From assembly GCA_028622995.1 (NCBI GenBank), contig JAJQJQ010000019.1, forward strand, positions 2,542,001-2,606,000: 64,000 bases of DNA, in the 5' to 3' direction. Position numbers and translations under genes: made by a program. The notes beneath the pieces were generated by a model. The model ran no database searches, had not been told where the DNA came from, and worked only from the letters and a program-made list of their open reading frames with translations. This stretch comes from Panagrolaimus kolymaensis. Its lineage: Eukaryota; Nematoda; Chromadorea; Rhabditida; Panagrolaimidae. Numbering within the stretch: the first letter of the stretch is position 1; every line of letters begins with the position of its first letter. Positions 26,940-41,222 of the stretch are shown here, one piece after another.

Positions 26940-29400
26940 ATTCAAAATCCCTTTCGGACTAATTATAAAATAATTAATATAAAATATTTAGAACAAAATA
27001 TTCATATGTCCAATTCAAGCCCTAATTCAAAACGAGTTTCATTAATGTTTTGACTCATGGCTTGTTGCTTGATGCAACAGTAAAAATATAATTTTTGGTT
27101 GAAGGTCATAAATGGTATGCGATTCAAAATCCCTTTGGGAATAATTTTGAAATAATTAATAAAAAATATTTAGAACAAAATATTCATATGTCCAATTCAA
27201 GCCCTAATTCAAAACGAGTTTCACACTTATGTCTTTCATCAAAGCTTGCTTGATTCAACAGTAAAAATATAATTTTTGGTTGAAGGTCATAAATGGTATG
27301 CGATTCAAAATCCCTTTCGGACTAATTATAAAATAATTAATAAAAAATATTTAGAACAAAATATTCATATGTCCAATTCAAGCCCTAATTCAAAACGAGT
27401 TTCATTAATGTTTTGACTCATGGCTTGTTGCTTGATGCAACAGTAAAAATATAATTTTTGGTTGAAGGTCATAAATGGTATGCGATTCAAAATCCCTTTC
27501 GGACTAATTATAAAATAATTAATAAAAAATATTTAGAACAAAATATTCATATGTCCAATTCAAGCCCTAATTCAAAACGAGTTTCATTAATGTTTTGACT
27601 CATGGCTTGTTGCTTGATGCAACAGTAAAAATATAATTTTTGGTTGAAGGTCATAAATGGTATGCGATTCAAAATCCCTTTGGGACTAATTTTAAAATAC
27701 GTAATAAAAAATATTTAGAACAAAATATTCATATGTCCAATTCAAGCCCTAATTCAAAAAGAAGTTTCATTAATGTTTTGACTCATGGCTTGTTGCTTGA
27801 TGCAACAGTAAAAATATAATTTTTGGTTGAAGGTCATAAATGGTATGCGATTCAAAATCCCTTTGGGACTAATTATAAAATAATTAATAAAAAATATTTA
27901 GAACAAAATATTCATATGTCCAATTCAAGCCCTAATTCAAAACGAGTTTCATTAATGTTTTGACTCATGGCTTGTTGCTTGATGCAACAGTAAAAATATA
28001 ATTTTTGGTTGAAGGTCATAAATGGTATGCGATTCAAAATCCCTTTGGGACTAATTTTAAAATACGTAATAAAAAATATTTAGAACAAAATATTCATATG
28101 TCCAATTCAAGCCCTAATTCAAAAAGAAGTTTCATTAATGTTTTGACTCATGGCTTGTTGCTTGATGCAACAGTAAAAATATAATTTTTGGTTGAAGGTC
28201 ATAAATGGTATGCGATTCAAAATCCCTTTGGGAATAATTTTGATATAATTAATAAAAAATATTTGGCTTAAAATATTCATATGTCCAATTCAAGCCCTAA
28301 TTCAAAACGAGTTTCATTAATGTTTTGACTCATGGCTTGTTGCTTGATGCAACAGTAAAAATATAATTTTTGGTTGAAGGTCATAAATGGTATGCGATTC
28401 AAAATCCCTTTCGGACTAATTATAAAATAATTAATATAAAATATTTAGAACAAAATATTCATATGTCCAATTCAAGCCCTAATTCAAAACGAGTTTCATT
28501 AATGTTTTGACTCATGGCTTGTTGCTTGATGCAACAGTAAAAATATAATTTTTGGTTGAAGGTCATAAATGGTATGCGATTCAAAATCCCTTTGGGAATA
28601 ATTTTGAAATAATTAATAAAAAATATTTAGAACAAAATATTCATATGTCCAATTCAAGCCCTAATTCAAAACGAGTTTCACACTTATGTCTTTCATCAAA
28701 GCTTGCTTGATTCAACAGTAAAAATATAATTTTTGGTTGAAGGTCATAAATGGTATGCGATTCAAAATCCCTTTCGGACTAATTATAAAATAATTAATAA
28801 AAAATATTTAGAACAAAATATTCATATGTCCAATTCAAGCCCTAATTCAAAACGAGTTTCATTAATGTTTTGACTCATGGCTTGTTGCTTGATGCAACAG
28901 TAAAAATATAATTTTTGGTTGAAGGTCATAAATGGTATGCGATTCAAAATCCCTTTCGGACTAATTATAAAATAATTAATAAAAAATATTTAGAACAAAA
29001 TATTCATATGTCCAATTCAAGCCCTAATTCAAAACGAGTTTCATTAATGTTTTGACTCATGGCTTGTTGCTTGATGCAACAGTAAAAATATAATTTTTGG
29101 TTGAAGGTCATAAATGGTATGCGATTCAAAATCCCTTTGGGACTAATTTTAAAATACGTAATAAAAAATATTTAGAACAAAATATTCATATGTCCAATTC
29201 AAGCCCTAATTCAAAAAGAAGTTTCATTAATGTTTTGACTCATGGCTTGTTGCTTGATGCAACAGTAAAAATATAATTTTTGGTTGAAGGTCATAAATGG
29301 TATGCGATTCAAAATCCCTTTGGGACTAATTATAAAATAATTAATAAAAAATATTTAGAACAAAATATTCATATGTCCAATTCAAGCCCTAATTCAAAAC
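26940..29400 (+). repeat. Higher-order repeat, 1,457-bp octamer, nearly two copies
   Basis: Three private variants repeat at exactly 1,457 bp: TAATTAATAT at 26,971 and 28,428, GATTCAAC (in place of GATGCAAC) at 27,252 and 28,709, and the AAAAAGAAGTTT insertion variant at about 27,757 and 29,214. The length equals one 181-bp, five 182-bp and two 183-bp units. This is one of the clearest higher-order repeats in the window. Confidence 0.85.
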
Positions 29401-32400
29401 GAGTTTCATTAATGTTTTGACTCATGACTTGTTGCTTGATGCAACAGTAAAAATATAATTTTTGGTTGAAGGTCATAAATGGTATGCGATTCAAAATCCC
29501 TTTGGGAATAATTTTGATATAATTAATAAAAAATATTTGGCTTAAAATATTCATATGTCCAATTCAAGCCCTAATTCAAAACGAGTTTCATTAATGTTTT
29601 GACTCATGGCTTGTTGCTTGATGCAACAGTAAAAATATAATTTTTGGTTGAAGGTCATAAATGGTATGCGATTCAAAATCCCTTTCGGACTAATTATAAA
29701 ATAATTAATAAAAAATATTTAGAACAAAATATTCATATGTCCAATTCAAGCCCTAATTCAAAACGAGTTTCATTAATGTTTTGACTCATGGCTTGTTGCT
29801 TGATGCAACAGTAAAAATATAATTTTTGGTTGAAGGTCATAAATGGTATGCGATTCAAAATCCCTTTGGGACTAATTTTAAAATACGTAATAAAAAATAT
29901 TTAGAACAAAATATTCATATGTCCAATTCAAGCCCTAATTCAAAACGAGTTTCACACTTATGTCTTTCATCAAAGCTTGCTTGATGCAACAGTAAAAATA
30001 TAATTTTTGGTTGAAGGTCATAAATGGTATGCGATTCAAAATCCCTTTGGGAATAATTTTGATATAATTAATAAAAAATATTTGGCTTAAAATATTCATA
30101 TGTCCAATTCAAGCCCTAATTCAAAACGAGTTTCATTAATGTTTTGACTCATGGCTTGTTGCTTGATGCAACAGTAAAAATATAATTTTTGGTTGAAGGT
30201 CATAAATGGTATGCGATTCAAAATCCCTTTCGGACTAATTATAAAATAATTAATAAAAAATATTTAGAACAAAATATTCATATGTCCAATTCAAGCCCTA
30301 ATTCAAAACGAGTTTCATTAATGTTTTGACTCATGGCTTGTTGCTTGATGCAACAGTAAAAATATAATTTTTGGTTGAAGGTCATAAATGGTATGCGATT
30401 CAAAATCCCTTTCGGACTAATTATAAAATAATTAATAAAAAATATTTAGAACAAAATATTCATATGTCCAATTCAAGCCCTAATTCAAAACGAGTTTCAT
30501 TAATGTTTTGACTCATGGCTTGTTGCTTGATGCAACAGTAAAAATATAATTTTTGGTTGAAGGTCATAAATGGTATGCGATTCAAAATCCCTTTCGGACT
30601 AATTATAAAATAATTAATAAAAAATATTTAGAACAAAATATTCATATGTCCAATTCAAGCCCTAATTCAAAACGAGTTTCATTAATGTTTTGACTCATGG
30701 CTTGTTGCTTGATGCAACAGTAAAAATATAATTTTTGGTTGAAGGTCATAAATGGTATGCGATTCAAAATCCCTTTCGGACTAATTATAAAATAATTAAT
30801 AAAAAATATTTAGAACAAAATATTCATATGTCCAATTCAAGCCCTAATTCAAAACGAGTTTCATTAATGTTTTGACTCATGGCTTGTTGCTTGATGCAAC
30901 AGTAAAAATATAATTTTTGGTTGAAGGTCATAAATGGTATGCGATTCAAAATCCCTTTCGGACTAATTATAAAATAATTAATAAAAAATATTTAGAACAA
31001 AATATTCATATGTCCAATTCAAGCCCTAATTCAAAACGAGTTTCATTAATGTTTTGACTCATGGCTTGTTGCTTGATGCAACAGTAAAAATATAATTTTT
31101 GGTTGAAGGTCATAAATGGTATGCGATTCAAAATCCCTTTCGGACTAATTATAAAATAATTAATAAAAAATATTTAGAACAAAATATTCATATGTCCAAT
31201 TCAAGCCCTAATTCAAAACGAGTTTCATTAATGTTTTGACTCATGACTTGTTGCTTGATGCAACAGTAAAAATATAATTTTTGGTTGAAGGTCATAAATG
31301 GTATGCGATTCAAAATCCCTTTGGGAATAATTTTGATATAATTAATAAAAAATATTTGGCTTAAAATATTCATATGTCCAATTCAAGCCCTAATTCAAAA
31401 CGAGTTTCATTAATGTTTTGACTCATGGCTTGTTGCTTGATGCAACAGTAAAAATATAATTTTTGGTTGAAGGTCATAAATGGTATGCGATTCAAAATCC
31501 CTTTGGGACTAATTTTAAAATACGTAATAAAAAATATTTAGAACAAAATATTCATATGTCCAATTCAAGCCCTAATTCAAAACGAGTTTCATTAATGTTT
31601 TGACTCATGGCTTGTTGCTTGATGCAACAGTAAAAATATAATTTTTGGTTGAAGGTCATAAATGGTATGCGATTCAAAATCCCTTTCGGACTAATTATAA
31701 AATAATTAATAAAAAATATTTAGAACAAAATATTCATATGTCCAATTCAAGCCCTAATTCAAAACGAGTTTCATTAATGTTTTGACTCATGGCTTGTTGC
31801 TTGATGCAACAGTAAAAATATAATTTTTGGTTGAAGGTCATAAATGGTATGCGATTCAAAATCCCTTTCGGACTAATTATAAAATAATTAATAAAAAATA
31901 TTTAGAACAAAATATTCATATGTCCAATTCAAGCCCTAATTCAAAACGAGTTTCATTAATGTTTTGACTCATGGCTTGTTGCTTGATGCAACAGTAAAAA
32001 TATAATTTTTGGTTGAAGGTCATAAATGGTATGCGATTCAAAATCCCTTTCGGACTAATTATAAAATAATTAATAAAAAATATTTAGAACAAAATATTCA
32101 TATGTCCAATTCAAGCCCTAATTCAAAACGAGTTTCATTAATGTTTTGACTCATGGCTTGTTGCTTGATGCAACAGTAAAAATATAATTTTTGGTTGAAG
32201 GTCATAAATGGTATGCGATTCAAAATCCCTTTGGGACTAATTTTAAAATACGTAATAAAAAATATTTAGAACAAAATATTCATATGTCCAATTCAAGCCC
32301 TAATTCAAAACGAGTTTCATTAATGTTTTGACTCATGGCTTGTTGCTTGATGCAACAGTAAAAATATAATTTTTGGTTGAAGGTCATAAATGGTATGCGA

Positions 32401-35400
32401 TTCAAAATCCCTTTGGGACTAATTTTAAAATACGTAATAAAAAATATTTAGAACAAAATATTCATATGTCCAATTCAAGCCCTAATTCAAAACGAGTTTC
32501 ATTAATGTTTTGACTCATGGCTTGTTGCTTGATGCAACAGTAAAAATATAATTTTTGGTTGAAGGTCATAAATGGTATGCGATTCAAAATCCCTTTCGGA
32601 CTAATTATAAAATAATTAATAAAAAATATTTAGAACAAAATATTCATATGTCCAATTCAAGCCCTAATTCAAAACGAGTTTCATTAATGTTTTGACTCAT
32701 GGCTTGTTGCTTGATGCAACAGTAAAAATATAATTTTTGGTTGAAGGTCATAAATGGTATGCGATTCAAAATCCCTTTCGGACTAATTATAAAATAATTA
32801 ATAAAAAATATTTAGAACAAAATATTCATATGTCCAATTCAAGCCCTAATTCAAAACGAGTTTCATTAATGTTTTGACTCATGGCTTGTTGCTTGATGCA
32901 ACAGTAAAAATATAATTTTTGGTTGAAGGTCATAAATGGTATGCGATTCAAAATCCCTTTGGGACTAATTTTAAAATACGTAATAAAAAATATTTAGAAC
33001 AAAATATTCATATGTCCAATTCAAGCCCTAATTCAAAAAGAAGTTTCATTAATGTTTTGACTCATGGCTTGTTGCTTGATGCAACAGTAAAAATATAATT
33101 TTTGGTTGAAGGTCATAAATGGTATGCGATTCAAAATCCCTTTGGGACTAATTATAAAATAATTAATAAAAAATATTTAGAACAAAATATTCATATGTCC
33201 AATTCAAGCCCTAATTCAAAACGAGTTTCATTAATGTTTTGACTCATGGCTTGTTGCTTGATGCAACAGTAAAAATATAATTTTTGGTTGAAGGTCATAA
33301 ATGGTATGCGATTCAAAATCCCTTTGGGAATAATTTTGATATAATTAATAAAAAATATTTGGCTTAAAATATTCATATGTCCAATTCAAGCCCTAATTCA
33401 AAACGAGTTTCATTAATGTTTTGACTCATGGCTTGTTGCTTGATGCAACAGTAAAAATATAATTTTTGGTTGAAGGTCATAAATGGTATGCGATTCAAAA
33501 TCCCTTTCGGACTAATTATAAAATAATTAATAAAAAATATTTAGAACAAAATATTCATATGTCCAATTCAAGCCCTAATTCAAAACGAGTTTCATTAATG
33601 TTTTGACTCATGGCTTGTTGCTTGATGCAACAGTAAAAATATAATTTTTGGTTGAAGGTCATAAATGGTATGCGATTCAAAATCCCTTTGGGACTAATTT
33701 TAAAATACGTAATAAAAAATATTTAGAACAAAATATTCATATGTCCAATTCAAGCCCTAATTCAAAACGAGTTTCACACTTATGTCTTTCATCAAAGCTT
33801 GCTTGATGCAACAGTAAAAATATAATTTTTGGTTGAAGGTCATAAATGGTATGCGATTCAAAATCCCTTTGGGACTAATTATAAAATAATTAATAAAAAA
33901 TATTTAGAACAAAATATTCATATGTCCAATTCAAGCCCTAATTCAAAACGAGTTTCATTAATGTTTTGACTCATGGCTTGTTGCTTGATGCAACAGTAAA
34001 AATATAATTTTTGGTTGAAGGTCATAAATGGTATGCGATTCAAAATCCCTTTGGGACTAATTTTAAAATACGTAATAAAAAATATTTAGAACAAAATATT
34101 CATATGTCCAATTCAAGCCCTAATTCAAAACGAGTTTCATTAATGTTTTGACTCATGGCTTGTTGCTTGATGCAACAGTAAAAATATAATTTTTGGTTGA
34201 AGGTCATAAATGGTATGCGATTCAAAATCCCTTTGGGACTAATTATAAAATAATTAATAAAAAATATTTAGAACAAAATATTCATATGTCCAATTCAAGC
34301 CCTAATTCAAAACGAGTTTCATTAATGTTTTGACTCATGGCTTGTTGCTTGATGCAACAGTAAAAATATAATTTTTGGTTGAAGGTCATAAATGGTATGC
34401 GATTCAAAATCCCTTTGGGACTAATTTTAAAATACGTAATAAAAAATATTTAGAACAAAATATTCATATGTCCAATTCAAGCCCTAATTCAAAACGAGTT
34501 TCATTAATGTTTTGACTCATGGCTTGTTGCTTGATGCAACAGTAAAAATATAATTTTTGGTTGAAGGTCATAAATGGTATGCGATTCAAAATCCCTTTGG
34601 GACTAATTATAAAATAATTAATAAAAAATATTTAGAACAAAATATTCATATGTCCAATTCAAGCCCTAATTCAAAACGAGTTTCATTAATGTTTTGACTC
34701 ATGGCTTGTTGCTTGATGCAACAGTAAAAATATAATTTTTGGTTGAAGGTCATAAATGGTATGCGATTCAAAATCCCTTTGGGACTAATTTTAAAATACG
34801 TAATAAAAAATATTTAGAACAAAATATTCATATGTCCAATTCAAGCCCTAATTCAAAACGAGTTTCATTAATGTTTTGACTCATGGCTTGTTGCTTGATG
34901 CAACAGTAAAAATATAATTTTTGGTTGAAGGTCATAAATGGTATGCGATTCAAAATCCCTTTGGGAATAATTTTGATATAATTAATAAAAAATATTTAGA
35001 ACAAAATATTCATATGTCCAATTCAAGCCCTAATTCAAAACGAGTTTCATTAATGTTTTGACTCATGGCTTGTTGCTTGATGCAACAGTAAAAATATAAT
35101 TTTTGGTTGAAGGTCATAAATGGTATGCGATTCAAAATCCCTTTGGGAATAATTTTGATATAATTAATAAAAAATATTTAGAACAAAATATTCATATGTC
35201 CAATTCAAGCCCTAATTCAAAACGAGTTTCACACTTATGTCTTTCATCAAAGCTTGCTTGATGCAACAGTAAAAATATAATTTTTGGTTGAAGGTCATAA
35301 ATGGTATGCGATTCAAAATCCCTTTGGGACTAATTATAAAATAATTAATAAAAAATATTTAGAACAAAATATTCATATGTCCAATTCAAGCCCTAATTCA

Positions 35401-36659
35401 AAACGAGTTTCATTAATGTTTTGACTCATGGCTTGTTGCTTGATGCAACAGTAAAAATATAATTTTTGGTTGAAGGTCATAAATGGTATGCGATTCAAAA
35501 TCCCTTTGGGACTAATTTTAAAATACGTAATAAAAAATATTTAGAACAAAATATTCATATGTCCAATTCAAGCCCTAATTCAAAACGAGTTTCACACTTA
35601 TGTCTTTCATCAAAGCTTGCTTGATGCAACAGTAAAAATATAATTTTTGGTTGAAGGTCATAAATGGTATGCGATTCAAAATCCCTTTGGGACTAATTAT
35701 AAAATAATTAATAAAAAATATTTAGAACAAAATATTCATATGTCCAATTCAAGCCCTAATTCAAAACGAGTTTCATTAATGTTTTGACTCATGGCTTGTT
35801 GCTTGATGCAACAGTAAAAATATAATTTTTGGTTGAAGGTCATAAATGGTATGCGATTCAAAATCCCTTTGGGACTAATTTTAAAATACGTAATAAAAAA
35901 TATTTAGAACAAAATATTCATATGTCCAATTCAAGCCCTAATTCAAAACGAGTTTCATTAATGTTTTGACTCATGGCTTGTTGCTTGATGCAACAGTAAA
36001 AATATAATTTTTGGTTGAAGGTCATAAATGGTATGCGATTCAAAATCCCTTTGGGAATAATTTTGATATAATTAATAAAAAATATTTAGAACAAAATAAT
36101 CATATGTCCAATTCAAGCCCTAATTCAAAACGAGTTTCATTAATGTTTTGACTCATGGCTTGTTGCTTGATGCAACAGTAAAAATATAATTTTTGGTTGA
36201 AGGTCATAAATGGTATGCGATTCAAAATCCCTTTGGGACTAATTTTAAAATACGTAATAAAAAATATTTAGAACAAAATATTCATATGTCCAATTCAAGC
36301 CCTAATTCAAAACGAGTTTCATTAATGTTTTGACTCATGGCTTGTTGCTTGATGCAACAGTAAAAATATAATTTTTGGTTGAAGGTCATAAATGGTATGC
36401 GATTCAAAATCCCTTTGGGACTAATTATAAAATAATTAATAAAAAATATTTAGAACAAAATATTCATATGTCCAATTCAAGCCCTAATTCAAAACGAGTT
36501 TCATTAATGTTTTGACTCATGGCTTGTTGCTTGATGCAACAGTAAAAATATAATTTTTGGTTGAAGGTCATAAATGGTATGCGATTCAAAATCCCTTTGG
36601 GGCTAATTTTAAAATACGTAATAAAAAATATTTAGAACAAAATATTCATATGTCCAATT

Positions 36660-39600
36660 CAAGCCCTAATTCAAAACGAGTTTCATTAATGTTTTGACTC
36701 ATGGCTTGTTGCTTGATGCAACAGTAAAAATATAATTTTTGGTTGAAGGTCATAAATGGTATGCGATTCAAAATCCCTTTCGGACTAATTATAAAATAAT
36801 TAATAAAAAATATTTAGAACAAAATATTCATATGTCCAATTCAAGCCCTAATTCAAAACGAGTTTCATTAATGTTTTGACTCATGGCTTGTTGCTTGATG
36901 CAACAGTAAAAATATAATTTTTGGTTGAAGGTCATAAATGGTATGCGATTCAAAATCTCTTTGGGAATAATTTTGATATAATTAATAAAAAATATTTGGC
37001 TTAAAATATTCATATGTCCAATTCAAGCCCTAATTCAAAACGAGTTTCATTAATGTTTTGACTCATGGCTTGTTGCTTGATGCAACAGTAAAAATATAAT
37101 TTTTGGTTGAAGGTCATAAATGGTATGCGATTCAAAATCCCTTTGGGACTAATTATAAAATAATTAATAAAAAATATTTAGAACAAAATATTCATATGTC
37201 CAATTCAAGCCCTAATTCAAAACGAGTTTCATTAATGTTTTGACTCATGGCTTGTTGCTTGATGCAACAGTAAAAATATAATTTTTGGTTGAAGGTCATA
37301 AATGGTATGCGATTCAAAATCCCTTTCGGACTAATTATAAAATAATTAATAAAAAATATTTAGAACAAAATATTCATATGTCCAATTCAAGCCCTAATTC
37401 AAAACGAGTTTCATTAATGTTTTGACTCATGGCTTGTTGCTTGATGCAACAGTAAAAATATAATTTTTGGTTGAAGGTCATAAATGGTATGCGATTCAAA
37501 ATCCCTTTGGGACTAATTTTAAAATACGTAATAAAAAATATTTAGAACAAAATATTCATATGTCCAATTCAAGCCCTAATTCAAAACGAGTTTCACACTT
37601 ATGTCTTTCATCAAAGCTTGCTTGATGCAACAGTAAAAATATAATTTTTGGTTGAAGGTCATAAATGGTATGCGATTCAAAATCCCTTTGGGAATAATTT
37701 TGAAATAATTAATAAAAAATATTTAGAACAAAATATTCATATGTCCAATTCAAGCCCTAATTCAAAACGAGTTTCACACTTATGTCTTTCATCAAAGCTT
37801 GCTTGATGCAACAGTAAAAATATAATTTTTGGTTGAAGGTCATAAATGGTATGCGATTCAAAATCCCTTTGGGACTAATTATAAAATAATTAATAAAAAA
37901 TATTTAGAACAAAATATTCATATGTCCAATTCAAGCCCTAATTCAAAACGAGTTTCATTAATGTTTTGACTCATGGCTTGTTGCTTGATGCAACAGTAAA
38001 AATATAATTTTTGGTTGAAGGTCATAAATGGTATGCGATTCAAAATCCCTTTGGGAATAATTTTGATATAATTAATAAAAAATATTTAGAACAAAATATT
38101 CATATGTCCAATTCAAGCCCTAATTCAAAACGAGTTTCATTAATGTTTTGACTCATGGCTTGTTGCTTGATGCAACAGTAAAAATATAATTTTTGGTTGA
38201 AGGTCATAAATGGTATGCGATTCAAAATCCCTTTGGGACTAATTTTAAAATACGTAATAAAAAATATTTAGAACAAAATATTCATATGTCCAATTCAAGC
38301 CCTAATTCAAAACGAGTTTCATTAATGTTTTGACTCATGGCTTGTTGCTTGATGCAACAGTAAAAATATAATTTTTGGTTGAAGGTCATAAATGGTATGC
38401 GATTCAAAATCCCTTTCGGACTAATTATAAAATAATTAATAAAAAATATTTAGAACAAAATATTCATATGTCCAATTCAAGCCCTAATTCAAAACGAGTT
38501 TCATTAATGTTTTGACTCATGGCTTGTTGCTTGATGCAACAGTAAAAATATAATTTTTGGTTGAAGGTCATAAATGGTATGCGATTCAAAATCTCTTTGG
38601 GAATAATTTTGATATAATTAATAAAAAATATTTGGCTTAAAATATTCATATGTCCAATTCAAGCCCTAATTCAAAACGAGTTTCATTAATGTTTTGACTC
38701 ATGGCTTGTTGCTTGATGCAACAGTAAAAATATAATTTTTGGTTGAAGGTCATAAATGGTATGCGATTCAAAATCCCTTTGGGACTAATTATAAAATAAT
38801 TAATAAAAAATATTTAGAACAAAATATTCATATGTCCAATTCAAGCCCTAATTCAAAACGAGTTTCATTAATGTTTTGACTCATGGCTTGTTGCTTGATG
38901 CAACAGTAAAAATATAATTTTTGGTTGAAGGTCATAAATGGTATGCGATTCAAAATCCCTTTCGGACTAATTATAAAATAATTAATAAAAAATATTTAGA
39001 ACAAAATATTCATATGTCCAATTCAAGCCCTAATTCAAAACGAGTTTCATTAATGTTTTGACTCATGGCTTGTTGCTTGATGCAACAGTAAAAATATAAT
39101 TTTTGGTTGAAGGTCATAAATGGTATGCGATTCAAAATCCCTTTGGGACTAATTTTAAAATACGTAATAAAAAATATTTAGAACAAAATATTCATATGTC
39201 CAATTCAAGCCCTAATTCAAAACGAGTTTCACACTTATGTCTTTCATCAAAGCTTGCTTGATGCAACAGTAAAAATATAATTTTTGGTTGAAGGTCATAA
39301 ATGGTATGCGATTCAAAATCCCTTTGGGAATAATTTTGAAATAATTAATAAAAAATATTTAGAACAAAATATTCATATGTCCAATTCAAGCCCTAATTCA
39401 AAACGAGTTTCACACTTATGTCTTTCATCAAAGCTTGCTTGATGCAACAGTAAAAATATAATTTTTGGTTGAAGGTCATAAATGGTATGCGATTCAAAAT
39501 CCCTTTGGGACTAATTATAAAATAATTAATAAAAAATATTTAGAACAAAATATTCATATGTCCAATTCAAGCCCTAATTCAAAACGAGTTTCATTAATGT

Positions 39601-39930
39601 TTTGACTCATGGCTTGTTGCTTGATGCAACAGTAAAAATATAATTTTTGGTTGAAGGTCATAAATGGTATGCGATTCAAAATCCCTTTGGGAATAATTTT
39701 GATATAATTAATAAAAAATATTTAGAACAAAATATTCATATGTCCAATTCAAGCCCTAATTCAAAACGAGTTTCATTAATGTTTTGACTCATGGCTTGTT
39801 GCTTGATGCAACAGTAAAAATATAATTTTTGGTTGAAGGTCATAAATGGTATGCGATTCAAAATCCCTTTGGGACTAATTTTAAAATACGTAATAAAAAA
39901 TATTTAGAACAAAATATTCATATGTCCAAT
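36660..39930 (+). repeat. Higher-order repeat, 1,636-bp nonamer, two tandem copies
   Basis: The substitution ATCTCTTTGGG occurs at 36,955 and 38,591, and the neighbouring CTTTCGG units at 36,777 and 38,413, both 1,636 bp apart. The next units agree in order of V1 and V2 form, including the A-A pair at about 37,605/37,786 against 39,240/39,420. The match ends at about 40.0 kb. Confidence 0.82.
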
Positions 39931-41222
39931 TCAAGCCCTAATTCAAAACGAGTTTCATTAATGTTTTGACTCATGGCTTGTTGCTTGATGCAACAGTAAA
40001 AATATAATTTTTGGTTGAAGGTCATAAATGGTATGCGATTCAAAATCCCTTTGGGACTAATTATAAAATAATTAATAAAAAATATTTAGAACAAAATATT
40101 CATATGTCCAATTCAAGCCCTAATTCAAAACGAGTTTCATTAATGTTTTGACTCATGGCTTGTTGCTTGATGCAACAGTAAAAATATAATTTTTGGTTGA
40201 AGGTCATAAATGGTATGCGATTCAAAATCCCTTTGGGACTAATTTTAAAATACGTAATAAAAAATATTTAGAACAAAATATTCATATGTCCAATTCAAGC
40301 CCTAATTCAAAACGAGTTTCATTAATGTTTTGACTCATGGCTTGTTGCTTGATGCAACAGTAAAAATATAATTTTTGGTTGAAGGTCATAAATGGTATGC
40401 GATTCAAAATCCCTTTGGGACTAATTATAAAATAATTAATAAAAAATATTTAGAACAAAATATTCATATGTCCAATTCAAGCCCTAATTCAAAACGAGTT
40501 TCATTAATGTTTTGACTCATGGCTTGTTGCTTGATGCAACAGTAAAAATATAATTTTTGGTTGAAGGTCATAAATGGTATGCGATTCAAAATCCCTTTGG
40601 GACTAATTATAAAATAATTAATAAAAAATATTTAGAACAAAATATTCATATGTCCAATTCAAGCCCTAATTCAAAACGAGTTTCATTAATGTTTTGACTC
40701 ATGGCTTGTTGCTTGATGCAACAGTAAAAATATAATTTTTGGTTGAAGGTCATAAATGGTATGCGATTCAAAATCCCTTTGGGACTAATTTTAAAATACG
40801 TAATAAAAAATATTTAGAACAAAATATTCATATGTCCAATTCAAGCCCTAATTCAAAACGAGTTTCATTAATGTTTTGACTCATGGCTTGTTGCTTGATG
40901 CAACAGTAAAAATATAATTTTTGGTTGAAGGTCATAAATGGTATGCGATTCAAAATCCCTTTGGGACTAATTTTAAAATACGTAATAAAAAATATTTAGA
41001 ACAAAATATTCATATGTCCAATTCAAGCCCTAATTCAAAACGAGTTTCATTAATGTTTTGACTCATGGCTTGTTGCTTGATGCAACAGTAAAAATATAAT
41101 TTTTGGTTGAAGGTCATAAATGGTATGCGATTCAAAATCCCTTTGGGACTAATTATAAAATAATTAATAAAAAATATTTAGAACAAAATATTCATATGTC
41201 CAATTCAAGCCCTAATTCAAAA

